DNA of 64,000 nucleotides from assembly GCA_035559535.1 (NCBI GenBank), contig DATMBG010000037.1:124001-188000 (forward strand). The letters are read 5' to 3'. Both the position numbers and the translations under genes were made by a program. The notes beneath the pieces are model-generated. The model made no database searches and was not told where the DNA came from. It worked only from the letters and a program-made list of their open reading frames with translations. Shown piece by piece: positions 47,029-56,460 of this stretch (position 1 is its first letter; each line of letters starts with the position of its first letter). The DNA comes from Candidatus Limnocylindrales bacterium (GTDB lineage Bacteria; Moduliflexota; Moduliflexia; Moduliflexales; JAUQPW01).

Positions 47029-49683
47029 TTACCTGGAGTTGAGGACCTCTGCCAGGGTTTTCAAGAGCTTTTCTGCAGTGTACGGCTTTGACAAAAATGT
47101 TTTAATGCCTCCTTCGGCCATTTCAACTGCTTTCCCATTCATCTTCAATCCACTGGCAGCTATGATTTTGACCTGTGGATTAAGCTTCTGTAACGCTCGA
47201 ATCGTCGCAGGACCATCCATATACGGCATCATCATGTCCAGGAGTACCACCTGAATTTTCTCTTTGTTCTCTGCGTACAGCGCTACCGCCTCGGCACCGT
47301 CACTTGCCGTCAACACCTTATAGCCATAGCTCTCCAGCGTCTCTTTGGTAACCTCCTGGATCGGTACCTCATCATCGACTACCAGAATTAACTCTCCGTG
47401 GCCCATCGGTAACTCGGGATGCTTTTCTTCCCTTTGCTCCGTCCCCTCCGTCTTTATCGCAGGTAGATAGATTTTGAACCGGGTCCCTTTTCCTATCTCA
47501 CTATAAACATTGATAAATCCACCATGACCTTTCACAATCCCTAAAGCCGTGGACAATCCCAACCCCGTCCCCTGACCATGTTCTTTGGTAGTAAAAAAAG
47601 GTTCGAAAATCTTATCCAGAATGGAAGCCGGGATTCCCACTCCGGTATCGGTCACAGTGATAAGAACAAACGGACCCGATTTGGCTTCCAGATGCATGCG
47701 GGCATAGCTTGCATCTAACTGTATATTCTCGGCTTCTAGGGTCAGCTTACCCCCTTTGGGCATGGCATCTCGTGCATTAACACAAAGGTTCATTAAGACT
47801 TGATACAACTGGGTTGCATCTCCATGGATGGACCACAGGTCTTCTGGGATAATCGTGTGAATCTGAATCGATTTCGGCAACGTCTCCTTCAGAATTTTCT
47901 CTATTTCCTTGATTAAATGCCTGGGTTGAAGCACGATATGTTCCCCTTCGGCCCCTCGGGCAAATGAAAGCAATTGATTGATTATGCCAGCCCCACGTTC
48001 GGCGCTGCTTCGAAGGGTTGCAAGTAAACGTTGACTCTGCTCATCAGTGAACTTCCGCTGGAGAAGCTTAATCGCCATAAGGATTGGAGCCAAAACGTTG
48101 TTCAGGTCATGGGCAATTCCCCCTGCCAGTGTGCCAAGGCTCTCCATCCGCTGAGCCCTGAGAAATTGGGCTTCAAGTTTTTTCTTCTCCGTAACGTCCG
48201 TATTGATGACAAGGACCGATTTAGGTAGACCTTTATCATCGCGTACCAGGGCCCAGTGGCCTTCTACTATAATCTCCTTGCCGTCCTTGGTTAATTGCTT
48301 CAACTCCCCTCGCCATTCTCCTTTCTCCATCAATGTCCGATGAGCTTCTTCAAATTGAGAGAGGTCTCCTCGATACAAAAGTTCCTGAATATTCTTACCG
48401 ATAACCTCTGCTGCTGTCCAGCCGTAGATACGTTCAGCACTTTTATTCCAAAAAAGAACCCGGTGCTTTAAATCCCGAACAACAATGGCATCCTGTGCCT
48501 GGTTAAGCAGAGTAGCCTGCTCACGTAATTGCTCCTCGGCCCGCTTACGTTCGGTAATATCACGCACGATCCCGGTAAATATCCGTCTGTTTCCCAGGTG
48601 CACTTCACTTACGGCCAGATCAATGGGGAATGTCGTCCCATCCTTATGTTGTCCTAGGACCTCACGACCGATGCCAATAATCTTTTTCTTACCTGTTTCC
48701 AGATAATTCCTCATATATCGATTGTGTTCTTCCCGATAAGGTGGCGGCATCAATATGGATACATTTTGGCCTATGACCTCTTCGGCCCGGTAACCAAATA
48801 TCCGTTCGGCTGCTTTATTGAACAGTTCAATACTTCCCCTCTCATCGATGGTAATGATTCCATCAACGCTGGTATCTACAATGGCCCGGGCTCTTTCCTC
48901 ACTTTGCCTGAGGGCCTCCTCCACCTGCTTCCGTTCCGTGATATCCACAGCCGAGGCTATGAGATGACTGACCTGTCCTGCCGGATCAAACTCTGGAACA
49001 AGAGCAAAGTCCACGGTGATGAAATGACCCTCTCCTACACGCATCACAACATCGTAGCGGGATTTCTCTCCCTGGGCAGCCCGTTGAATCGCCGCTCGAA
49101 GTTGAACCTGGATGAGAGGCGAGTAAGACCACCAGTAGGTCTCTTCAAAGAATTTTCCGATGACCTCCTCAGGCTTCAGTAAAGCTGCCTCTAACGCAGT
49201 CTGATTGACTTCGATGAGTACTCCATCGGGGGTCAACACACCGACGAATACCAACAAACTGTTGAGAATATTCCTCAGATGGTGTTCATTTCTCCGTATT
49301 TCCTCTTCTATTTGTCTCTCCCTGATAAGATCCTTTGAAGAAAGAAGAATATACTTCCCTTCTGGTGTGTCCATGGCATGGGCCAGGATCAATACAGGAA
49401 TTCTGGCTCCATCTTTTCTTAGGGCTTCTATTTCAAAGTGGTTCTTCCTGGTCCCAAACAAGGATTGATGAAGCAGAGAGATGGGGTCTACTTCGGCTGG
49501 AAACAGAATATTTATCTTTCGTCCCAATATCTCTTCTCGCCTGTAACCGTACAATTCGCATGTCTGGCGATTCACTTCCAGGATGGTAAACTCAGAATCC
49601 AGTATAGAGAAGGCAACCTCTGCACTTTCAAAAACCGCACCGTAGAGGCTCTTAGGAAGGCGGAAAACAGTTCGTCGTTTCAT
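47029..49683 (-). CDS. Hybrid sensor histidine kinase with four PAS domains and a receiver
   Basis: The 884-residue protein has no obvious membrane helix. Four PAS domains span about 14-125, 135-252, 258-380 and 385-500, with PAC-type ends (VDITERK, VRDITERK). HisKA follows with the phospho-His H525 (GGIAHDLNNVL). HATPase has N box N636 and G boxes DTGVGIP and GTGLGLS. A C-terminal receiver has phospho-acceptor D816 (LLDMMMP). It probably senses redox state, a gas or a small ligand in the cytoplasm. It is encoded 125 nt after an NtrC-type regulator, its likely partner. Confidence 0.93.
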   Translation of the reverse strand: MKRRTVFRLPKSLYGAVFESAEVAFSILDSEFTILEVNRQTCELYGYRREEILGRKINILFPAEVDPISLLHQSLFGTRKNHFEIEALRKDGARIPVLILAHAMDTPEGKYILLSSKDLIRERQIEEEIRRNEHHLRNILNSLLVFVGVLTPDGVLIEVNQTALEAALLKPEEVIGKFFEETYWWSYSPLIQVQLRAAIQRAAQGEKSRYDVVMRVGEGHFITVDFALVPEFDPAGQVSHLIASAVDITERKQVEEALRQSEERARAIVDTSVDGIITIDERGSIELFNKAAERIFGYRAEEVIGQNVSILMPPPYREEHNRYMRNYLETGKKKIIGIGREVLGQHKDGTTFPIDLAVSEVHLGNRRIFTGIVRDITERKRAEEQLREQATLLNQAQDAIVVRDLKHRVLFWNKSAERIYGWTAAEVIGKNIQELLYRGDLSQFEEAHRTLMEKGEWRGELKQLTKDGKEIIVEGHWALVRDDKGLPKSVLVINTDVTEKKKLEAQFLRAQRMESLGTLAGGIAHDLNNVLAPILMAIKLLQRKFTDEQSQRLLATLRSSAERGAGIINQLLSFARGAEGEHIVLQPRHLIKEIEKILKETLPKSIQIHTIIPEDLWSIHGDATQLYQVLMNLCVNARDAMPKGGKLTLEAENIQLDASYARMHLEAKSGPFVLITVTDTGVGIPASILDKIFEPFFTTKEHGQGTGLGLSTALGIVKGHGGFINVYSEIGKGTRFKIYLPAIKTEGTEQREEKHPELPMGHGELILVVDDEVPIQEVTKETLESYGYKVLTASDGAEAVALYAENKEKIQVVLLDMMMPYMDGPATIRALQKLNPQVKIIAASGLKMNGKAVEMAEGGIKTFLSKPYTAEKLLKTLAEVLNSR

Positions 49684-49808
49684 GTATCCTTTGTTTGGCC
49701 TATACCCATTTGCATTTCTTAAAAAATAGATTTGGTTTCCTCTCTAGAGGACGTGAATAATGACCATAGGGAAGGCAAATAGGTATTCACAGTTGTCTTA
49801 TGAAAAGC

Positions 49809-51185
49809 TCAAGCAGAAATTCCATACTGCTTCATCTTTCGGTAGAGGGAATCTCGAGAAATTCCCAAAATCTCAGCCGCCCTGGATTTATTCCCTTCAG
49901 CTATTCGCAAGGCCTGCTCAATGGCAAACCTCTCCAGCTTCTCCAGGGAAAGGGTTGAAGCATGGTAAAGGGGAACACCTTTCCGGCCCTCTAAGCTTTC
50001 TTCTGAAGAAGCTCCCTTTAACACAGATTTAAGATCCTGGACCGTCACACTCCTCTGGTCATCGGCTGTGGCTGCAATCCCTTCAATAATATGCTCTAAC
50101 TCCCGCACGTTCCCAGGAAATGAATAATCCATCAGGAGACCGAGGGCCTCTTTTTCTAACTTTAATTTATGTCCGTACTTCTCTCCGTACTTTCTCAAAA
50201 ACCTCTCCACAAGTAACGGAATATCCTCCCGCCTTTCTCGAAGAGGTGGGATCAGAATCGTCAATGTTGAAATTCGATAATACAGATCCTCACGGATCCA
50301 TCGACCTTTAAGCTCTTCCACCGGACGATTAGAAGCGGATAAGATCCGTACATCTACTTCCACTTCTCGCGTCTCTCCAAGAGCCCGAACTCTTCTATCC
50401 TGAAGAACTCGAAGCAGCTTCACCTGGGCATCTTTAGGCATCTCGCTGATCTCATCTAAAAACAAAGTCCCTCCACTGGCCGTTACAAAGAGCCCCTTAT
50501 GATCGTGTAAAGCCCCGGTAAAGGCTCCCTTCTTGTATCCAAAAAGTTCGCTCTCGATCAACTCTTGGGGTAAGGCGCCACAGTTGATGGGTACAAAGGG
50601 TTTATCCCGCCTCCGACTCCGGCGATGGATCATTCTGGCCAAAACCTCCTTACCGGTACCCGTCTCTCCAACGAGTAACACCGGAACATCGGACCGAGAA
50701 GCTGCAACCACCTTTTCCATAACCCCTCGCATGGCCCTTGAGGTTGCTATGGGTTCCTCAAACCCCGAAGCACCATCCAGCAGATCCTGAAGTTGGACCA
50801 CTTTCTTCTTCAGCTCGTACATCTCCATGGCCCGACCCACCTTCTTCAAGATCATATCCTCATCGAAGGGTTTCAAAATGTAGTCATCAGCTCCTCGCTT
50901 GATGGCTTCCACAGCGGTCTGGATGGTTCCATAGCCGGTCATGATAATGACAGTGATGTCGGAATCTACTTCTTTGATCCTCTCCATGAGGGTAATCCCA
51001 TCCAGCAGAGGCATCATCAGATCCACAAGGGCCAGGCCGATATCCTCCTGACCCTTGAGAGTCTCAAGGGCTTCGTTCCCGGATAGAGCTACCAGGGTCA
51101 TGTAACCGTGGTTTTCGAAGAGGAGGGAGAGGGTGAGGGCCATTTCTTTGTTGTCATCGACGATTAAAATTTTAGGAGAGTTCAT
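49809..51185 (-). CDS. Sigma54-dependent NtrC-family response regulator
   Basis: The 458-residue regulator has a receiver domain (phospho-acceptor D55 in LVDLMMP). Its AAA+ domain has Walker A GETGTGKE (173-180), the sigma54-contact loop GAFTGA (220-225) and an arginine-finger region. A C-terminal Fis-type helix-turn-helix (about 415-455, NKSRAAEILGISRDSLYRKMK) completes it. It activates sigma54 promoters from upstream sites. It precedes the hybrid kinase gene on the same strand. Four sequences with sigma54 promoter spacing occur within the next 9 kb on the other strand and are candidate targets. Confidence 0.95.
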   Translation of the reverse strand: MNSPKILIVDDNKEMALTLSLLFENHGYMTLVALSGNEALETLKGQEDIGLALVDLMMPLLDGITLMERIKEVDSDITVIIMTGYGTIQTAVEAIKRGADDYILKPFDEDMILKKVGRAMEMYELKKKVVQLQDLLDGASGFEEPIATSRAMRGVMEKVVAASRSDVPVLLVGETGTGKEVLARMIHRRSRRRDKPFVPINCGALPQELIESELFGYKKGAFTGALHDHKGLFVTASGGTLFLDEISEMPKDAQVKLLRVLQDRRVRALGETREVEVDVRILSASNRPVEELKGRWIREDLYYRISTLTILIPPLRERREDIPLLVERFLRKYGEKYGHKLKLEKEALGLLMDYSFPGNVRELEHIIEGIAATADDQRSVTVQDLKSVLKGASSEESLEGRKGVPLYHASTLSLEKLERFAIEQALRIAEGNKSRAAEILGISRDSLYRKMKQYGISA

Positions 51186-51843
51186 GGGATTTTATCCTTA
51201 CCTCTAAAAGTTCCGGTCGTTTCGAAAAGTAGGAAGGGGAATTACCTCAACCTTCTAAGACAGAAGGGAGATATTTCATTTTCTCCCCCTTAAAACACCA
51301 CGTAAACCGCAAGGAGCAATCCCTCACGGCTACCTTGTTTAAGGATAGTCCTTATAATCATCCCTACGTCATCAGGTAATAGTTTCATAGGGTATGAATG
51401 CGATAACTTACCTTCTCAAATATAGGGGTCTTTCCCCCCGGATGTCAAGCAACTTCATCTCAGGTTGATCAACTTGTTATGAATTTATACTTTCGACCTT
51501 TCTTCCCCATGAGGTAGGGGTTTTGTATAGATAAATCCCTTAGCAAAGTTAATTGATCCCAGGATCAAACAAAAGGCGTTTTGGTTTCTTTGAAAGATTA
51601 CTGCTTTCTAAAATTAATTAAAACTAACTTTACAAGAACTTATGGAACTGCCAATCGGGTTATAATAGATTTATACAAAAAGATAGACCCCTAATTTTAG
51701 GGTTAACTTATTTTTAAGTTAGTTCAAATTACGTATTAACTAGAGGTACAATATCTTCTGCGATGACTTAGCCGAATGGAGGATAGTACTGGCCTACCCA
51801 TGGCAATATTTCCATTCGGGACTTTGGTATAAGCTCTAAGAGT
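51186..51843. other. Divergent intergenic region, ntrC-type regulator / VIT1 gene
   Basis: No gene is seen. It contains a perfect TATAAT at 51661-51666 without a matching -35, a candidate sigma54 promoter at 51790-51805, and ACAATATCTT at 51748-51757. That ten-base string recurs at 52901-52910 upstream of coxB. Confidence 0.5.
51790..51805 (+). promoter_or_regulatory. Weak candidate sigma54 promoter for the VIT1 gene
   Basis: TGGCCT-N5-TGGCA keeps the invariant GG (-24) and GC (-12) at the correct 10-base spacing but differs from TGGCAC-N5-TTGCA at three positions. Transcription would start near 51816, 28 nt before the gene. Confidence 0.35.
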
Positions 51844-52605
51844 ATGAACTTTAACTATCGCCGCAAAGAACTCGAGGCGGAACATATTCCCGAAGCCATA
51901 GCACAACGACTGGCAGCTAAAAAGAAGCATAGCTATCTGGGTGATGCAGTTCTGGGAGCTATCGATGGTTGTGTCACAACATTCGCTGTTGTGTCAGGTG
52001 TGGTGGGTGCAAACCTTCCCCAGGGTATAGCCATGATACTCGGTCTGGCTAATTTGCTGGCGGATGGCTTTAGCATGGCTGTCAGCAACTACCAACGGGC
52101 CAAGAGTGATAAAGAGCAAACAGAGAGGGCTCGTCGAATAGAAGAAAAACATATCGATGAGGTTCCAGAGGGGGAGCGTGAAGAGATACGGCAGATCTTC
52201 TCCCGCAAAGGCTTTGAAGGGCTTGTCCTTGATGAAATTGTTCAGGTCATTACCCGGGATCGTAGGCGGTGGGTTGATACGATGCTCACCGAGGAACTAG
52301 GGCTTCAACTTGAGAGCCCAGCACCCCTCAAGGCAGGGATAGTCACATTTATCGGATTTTTCCTCGCCGGCCTGATTCCGCTCCTGCCATTTTTACTGGC
52401 AACGTACCTGACCGGACAGGGAATCTTTTTCATGAGTATTTCTGCGACAGGATTGTCATTCTTTCTGATTGGAGTCCTCAAAGGATGGGTGCTGGATCGC
52501 CCGCTTTTAATTTCAGGCTTGGAAACACTTCTGGTCGGTGGTTGTGCAGCAACTCTGGCTTACCTAGTGGGAGTCTGGTTAAGGGATTTCGCCGGGACTT
52601 TTTAA
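51844..52605 (+). CDS. VIT1/CCC1-family transporter
   Basis: The 253-residue protein has five membrane helices and the family motifs LGDAVLGAIDGCVTTFAVVSGVVGA and GLANLLADGFSMAVSNYQ. A cytosolic charged segment follows (about 85-160) with Glu residues that bind metals in eukaryotic VIT1. Family members move Fe2+ or Mn2+ across membranes; bacterial forms are poorly studied. It is the first plus-strand gene after the regulator pair. No ferritin-like domain is fused to it. Confidence 0.88.
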   Translation: MNFNYRRKELEAEHIPEAIAQRLAAKKKHSYLGDAVLGAIDGCVTTFAVVSGVVGANLPQGIAMILGLANLLADGFSMAVSNYQRAKSDKEQTERARRIEEKHIDEVPEGEREEIRQIFSRKGFEGLVLDEIVQVITRDRRRWVDTMLTEELGLQLESPAPLKAGIVTFIGFFLAGLIPLLPFLLATYLTGQGIFFMSISATGLSFFLIGVLKGWVLDRPLLISGLETLLVGGCAATLAYLVGVWLRDFAGTF

Positions 52606-52818
52606 TCAACTCTATGGAAGGACAAGTTTTCTCACCCCTGGCAGAGGGGTCCCTTGATATATCGATCTCAGGTGTCTTGAAAGGCTTAGAGTAGAGAGCA
52701 GGAGTCTTCTCCGAATTACTCCCAAAAACCTGTTTTGTAAGCTATGGAGTTTGGACTGTCTTTTGTCTTAACCTCTGACGTCACCTCGCTTATCCCATAA
52801 ATATGGGACTTCCATGGA

Positions 52819-52838
52819 TGTCGTAAGATTCCAGGACA
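52819..52838 (+). promoter_or_regulatory. 20-bp motif shared with the uspA upstream region
   Basis: TGTCGTAAGATTCCAGGACA matches 58450-58469 at 16 of 20 positions. Its ends, TGTC and GACA, form a dyad. It lies 93 bp before the -24 element of the candidate sigma54 promoter, a usual distance for an enhancer-binding site. The binding protein is not known; the adjacent NtrC-type regulator is a candidate. Confidence 0.45.
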
Positions 52839-52929
52839 GATATCAGGGTTTCAAAGACCCTATTCTTGCATCTGATTCATTGGATGTAATTATCGATATT
52901 ACAATATCTTACGCATGTTTCGGGAAATA

Positions 52930-52945
52930 TGGAATGCCCATTGCA
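52930..52945 (+). promoter_or_regulatory. Candidate sigma54 promoter for the cytochrome oxidase operon
   Basis: TGGAAT-N5-TTGCA has a perfect -12 element, GG at -24 and correct spacing, with two differences in the -24 element. It lies 290 bp before coxB. Confidence 0.45.
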
Positions 52946-52987
52946 TGAGCTCAAGTTGATATTAAACCCATTTCTGTGGGAGGGATA

Positions 52988-53029
52988 GGGACGAAGCAAT
53001 CTCCCTCATCCCAAAGGTTGCTTCGTTCC
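52988..53029. repeat. REP-like inverted repeat
   Basis: GGGACGAAGCAATC (52988-53001) and GGTTGCTTCGTTCC (53016-53029) pair at 12 of 14 positions around a 14-base loop. GAAGCAATCTC-type palindromes are common dispersed repeats in several bacterial groups. It lies in the oxidase leader, between the candidate promoter and coxB. Confidence 0.7.
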
Positions 53030-53234
53030 TATCAACGCTTAAGGTGGTAAGTCAGAATAGCCTTTTCAAGTTGAAAGAGCATTCTGGAGAAGGGATATGG
53101 CACCAAAATCTGTAAAGGCGATGGGTTAGTCGTCCTTATAAGCGGTTGCATATGTTCTCTCTTTATTTGTGTAAGGGTGCTGCAACCGTTTTATCGGATA
53201 ACAAGATAAGAAAGGAGGTGAATGGCTTTAACTT

Positions 53235-53909
53235 ATGTTAAGCTGGTTACCGGAGAATATTTCCACTTACGGAGGGGATATTGATTCCCTTATGTATCAC
53301 ATCTATTACATCACGGGCGTATGGTTTTTCTTAACTTATGGGGTGATTATTGTTTTTTTGCTCCGATATCGTCGCCAAGAGGGTCAGAAGGCAGCCTACG
53401 TCCGGGGGGATAGTCTGACGCAGGCCGGCTGGCTACTTGTTCCTCTCTTGATCGTACTGGCTCTGGATCTGTGGATTGATTTTCAGGGTTCGGAGGTTTG
53501 GGCCAAGATCAAGATTGATGCGCCGTCCAGCGACCTGCTGGTAGGAGTCACCGGGAAGCAGTTCAATTGGGAGATCGCGTATCCAGGACCAGATGGAAAA
53601 TTAGGAACGGCAGATGATCTTGAGATGGAGAACGAACTGCATGTTCCGGTGAATAAGGTTGTACACGTGGTCCTCAGGTCAAAAGACGTCATTCATAGTT
53701 TCTTTCTCCCGAATCTTCGCCTCAAGCAGGATGTGATGCCGGGACGAACTATTGAAGCCTGGTTTGAGGCAACAAAGCCAGGTCGTTATCCCCTGCCTTG
53801 CGCCGAACTATGTGGTTTTGGACATTCCGGTATGGAAGGTTCTTTAATTGTGCATTCTCTCGATGAATATGAGAAATGGGTACAGAAAAACTGGCCCCAT
53901 AAACCCTGA
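53235..53909 (+). CDS. coxB: Cytochrome c oxidase subunit II
   Basis: The 224-residue protein has two membrane helices (about 22-43 and 62-80) and a periplasmic cupredoxin domain. All CuA ligands are present: H154, C189, E191, C193, H197 and M200 (CAELCGFGHSGM). This makes it a cytochrome c oxidase and not a quinol oxidase. There is no fused heme c domain. The strong AAGGAGGTGA site is 13 nt from the start codon, further than normal; an out-of-frame ATG follows it immediately. Confidence 0.95.
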   Translation: MLSWLPENISTYGGDIDSLMYHIYYITGVWFFLTYGVIIVFLLRYRRQEGQKAAYVRGDSLTQAGWLLVPLLIVLALDLWIDFQGSEVWAKIKIDAPSSDLLVGVTGKQFNWEIAYPGPDGKLGTADDLEMENELHVPVNKVVHVVLRSKDVIHSFFLPNLRLKQDVMPGRTIEAWFEATKPGRYPLPCAELCGFGHSGMEGSLIVHSLDEYEKWVQKNWPHKP

Positions 53910-53975
53910 TGTATGAGGAGGCCAAGGGCAGAGACGCCTACTTGCTCTCTGCTTTTTGCTTCTAGGAGGTGATCC

Positions 53976-55715
53976 ATGAGTAATATTCTTGGGGATGTTA
54001 CGCAAGGAACTTATCATGAGGAAAAGGGTTTCTGGCGTACGTATGTCTTTTCCACTGACCATAAGGTCATTGCCAAGCAGTATCTCGCTTTAAGCTTATT
54101 CTGGGCGGTCCTGGGTGGGTTTGCAGCATATCTGATCCGTTGGCAGCTCGCTTATCCTGAAACGGCGGCACCTGGGGCCAGTTGGATCCCGGAACCCTTC
54201 ATGTATGAAGGAGTTGTTCCGCCCGAATTTTACAATGTGCTCATCACCATGCATGGGACGATTATGGTCTTTTTCGTAGCCATGCCCCTCCTCCTGGCGG
54301 TCTTCGGGAACTATCTTATCCCTCTGATGATTGGAGCTCGGGATATGGCCTTTCCCCGGCTCAACATGCTTTCTGTTTGGGTCTTTACCCTTGCGTCGCT
54401 GGTGTTGTTGATTTCTCTCTTTGTACCAGGAGGGGCTGCATCTGCAGGCTGGACCGGGTATCCACCCCTCTCTGCCAAGGCAATCTACACAGGTGTAAAC
54501 TGGGGCATGAACCTCTGGATTGTGGCCATTGCCCTAGAGTTTGCCGCCTTCCTTATGGGAGGAATTAACTTTCTGACTACAACCCTCAATATGCGGGCAC
54601 CTGGAATGACCCTCTTCCGTTTACCCCTCATCGTTTGGATGCAAATAACCGCAGGTGTTGTCTTCATGCTCTCTGTGGGACCCTTGATAGCTGGAGCTGT
54701 GATGCTTCTGCTAGATCGCGTGATAGGGACAACCTTTTATGTTCCGGAAGGTGGTGGACAACCTCTCCTGTGGCAACATCTGTTCTGGTTCTTCGGCCAT
54801 CCAGAAGTTTATGTCATTCTTCTGCCTGCCCTTGGAATTATTCTGGAGATCTTACCTGTCTTCAGCCGAAAGCCGATTTTCGGTTATCGCCCAATTATCT
54901 ACTCCACAATTGTGGCTGGCATCCTCAGCTTCATCGTCTGGGCACACCATCAATATGTAAGTGGTATAGACCCCCGACTTGCCATGCCTTTCAGCATTAC
55001 TACCATTCTTATCTCTGTTCCCTTTGCCCTTATTGTATTTGCCCTGATCGCCACTCTGTGGAAAGGATCAATTAGCTTCCCAACCCCCATGCTCTTCGCC
55101 CTTGGTACTTTAGGAGTGTTTCTTATCGGAGGCTTAACGGGTATTTTTGTGGGTTCAGCACCTGTAGACATTTACTTCCATGATACCTACTTCGTCGTAG
55201 CCCATTTCCATTATACCCTTTTCAGTGCCGTGTTCTTTGGTGGATTTGCCGGACTCTACTTCTGGTTTCCAAAGATGTTTGGACGGATGATGAACGAGAC
55301 ACTGGGAAAAATCCACTTCGTGCTAACCTTTATTCTCTTCAACACCACCTTCTTCCCCATGTTCTTCCTGGGTATTGGAGGGATGATGCGACGGATTGCG
55401 AACCCGATGCAGTATGAGTTCTTGCAGCCGTTGCAACCCATCAACGTGTTCATCACCGGTTCTGCGATTCTTCTCCTGATTAGTCAGGGAATCTTCGCAA
55501 TCAACTTCTTCTGGAGTCTGTTTCGTGGGAGAATAGCCGGACCAAATCCATGGCAGGCAAATACTTTAGAATGGAGTACCTCATCGCCACCACCCCACGA
55601 AAATTTCCATAAAATACCGACGGTCTACCGGGGTCCTTATGAGTATAGCTTACCTGAGACCGCCGAAGACTGGCTCCCCCAGAATCAACCTGAACTAGAG
55701 GAGGTAAAAAAATGA
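53976..55715 (+). CDS. coxA: Cytochrome c oxidase subunit I
   Basis: The 579-residue protein has about twelve helices and the heme-copper ligands. HGTIMVFF carries the low-spin heme His. FWFFGHPEVYVILLPALG contains the CuB His, the crosslinked Tyr and the D-channel Glu of A-type oxidases. WAHHQY supplies CuB His residues, and FHDTYFVVAHFHYTLF supplies both heme His residues. It reduces O2 to water and pumps protons. An AGGAGGTGATCC site precedes the ATG. It overlaps coxC by four bases. Confidence 0.97.
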   Translation: MSNILGDVTQGTYHEEKGFWRTYVFSTDHKVIAKQYLALSLFWAVLGGFAAYLIRWQLAYPETAAPGASWIPEPFMYEGVVPPEFYNVLITMHGTIMVFFVAMPLLLAVFGNYLIPLMIGARDMAFPRLNMLSVWVFTLASLVLLISLFVPGGAASAGWTGYPPLSAKAIYTGVNWGMNLWIVAIALEFAAFLMGGINFLTTTLNMRAPGMTLFRLPLIVWMQITAGVVFMLSVGPLIAGAVMLLLDRVIGTTFYVPEGGGQPLLWQHLFWFFGHPEVYVILLPALGIILEILPVFSRKPIFGYRPIIYSTIVAGILSFIVWAHHQYVSGIDPRLAMPFSITTILISVPFALIVFALIATLWKGSISFPTPMLFALGTLGVFLIGGLTGIFVGSAPVDIYFHDTYFVVAHFHYTLFSAVFFGGFAGLYFWFPKMFGRMMNETLGKIHFVLTFILFNTTFFPMFFLGIGGMMRRIANPMQYEFLQPLQPINVFITGSAILLLISQGIFAINFFWSLFRGRIAGPNPWQANTLEWSTSSPPPHENFHKIPTVYRGPYEYSLPETAEDWLPQNQPELEEVKK

Positions 55716-56305
55716 AAGATGCTCTTAACATGAAAATAGAATCCATGACCTTAACCGGTACCGGTATCCCCAGTGGAAAGGCAGGAGTATGGTGTTTTCT
55801 CGCCTCAGAGATTACAGTCTTTGGAGGGTTGATCGGTTCCTACCTCGTAGTTCGTCTTGGTAGTGGAGGATGGCCAGAAGCGGCAGCACATCTGAGCTTT
55901 TCCCTTGCCTTATTCAACACGCTGGTCCTCCTTACCAGTAGTATGACCATGGTGTTAGCCTTTGATGCCGTGGAAAAGGGGGACTCCAAAAAACTTCGAA
56001 CCTTTCTATTTCTTACTATCCTCCTGGGCCTGGTTTTTTTAGGCGTTAAAGCTTTTGAATATGCCGGTAAACTCGCCCATGGCTTTACGCCGGGTACCGG
56101 AGTCTTCTGGTCCTTTTACTATGGGATGACCGGCCTCCACGCTCTTCATGTCCTGGCCGGGGTCATCGTCAATATTATTCTTTTTATGGAGGCCCTTGGA
56201 AATGCCCTAAAACCAAATGAGCATCGTGTGGAACTGGCCGGTTTATACTGGCATTTTGTCGATATAGTCTGGATCTTCCTCTTTCCACTTCTTTACCTAA
56301 CTTGA
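55712..56305 (+). CDS. coxC: Cytochrome c oxidase subunit III
   Basis: The 197-residue protein has five membrane helices, with GVWCFLASEITVFGGLIGSYLVVRLG at the N-terminus and the signature FYYGMTGLHALHVLAGVIV, and ends HRVELAGLYWHFVDIVWIFLFPLLYL. It is the shorter five-helix form of subunit III. Its ATG overlaps the coxA stop codon, with GAGGAGGT just upstream. Confidence 0.95.
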   Translation: MKDALNMKIESMTLTGTGIPSGKAGVWCFLASEITVFGGLIGSYLVVRLGSGGWPEAAAHLSFSLALFNTLVLLTSSMTMVLAFDAVEKGDSKKLRTFLFLTILLGLVFLGVKAFEYAGKLAHGFTPGTGVFWSFYYGMTGLHALHVLAGVIVNIILFMEALGNALKPNEHRVELAGLYWHFVDIVWIFLFPLLYLT

Positions 56306-56351
56306 CAGTCCGGATATCGTTTTGGGTTGATAATGAAATTATACCTTATCC

Positions 56352-56380
56352 GTAGAGGCAGGTTTAAAACCTGCCTCTAC
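56352..56380. repeat. Palindrome GTAGAGGCAGG type inside the oxidase operon
   Basis: Arms of 14 bp (GTAGAGGCAGGTTT and its complement) flank one base. It lies between coxC and coxD and would form a stable hairpin in the mRNA, so it could lower coxD expression. Its outer sequence resembles the palindrome at 46434-46477. Confidence 0.8.
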
Positions 56381-56460
56381 TGAACAGGTTAAGGGAAGAT
56401 TTTTACTCCGCATAGAGTTAGAGTCTTCGCTTTGCTTGGAGCAACGTTAGACGAAAGAAA

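Larger units (their letters stand above)
52606..53234. other. Regulatory region upstream of the cytochrome oxidase operon
   Basis: No gene is seen in 629 bp. In order it holds the 20-bp motif shared with the uspA upstream region (52819-52838), ACAATATCTTACGC (52901-52914), a candidate sigma54 promoter (52930-52945), an inverted repeat (52988-53029) and an AAGGAGGTGA ribosome-binding site (53212-53221). Confidence 0.55.

Noticed and set aside
51661-51666. Perfect TATAAT upstream of the VIT1 gene
   Set aside because: No acceptable -35 hexamer lies 16-19 bp upstream, and no extended -10 TG is present.
53095-53112. TGGCAC near the coxB start, considered as a sigma54 -24 element
   Set aside because: No GC at the required spacing (TCTGT where TTGCA is expected).
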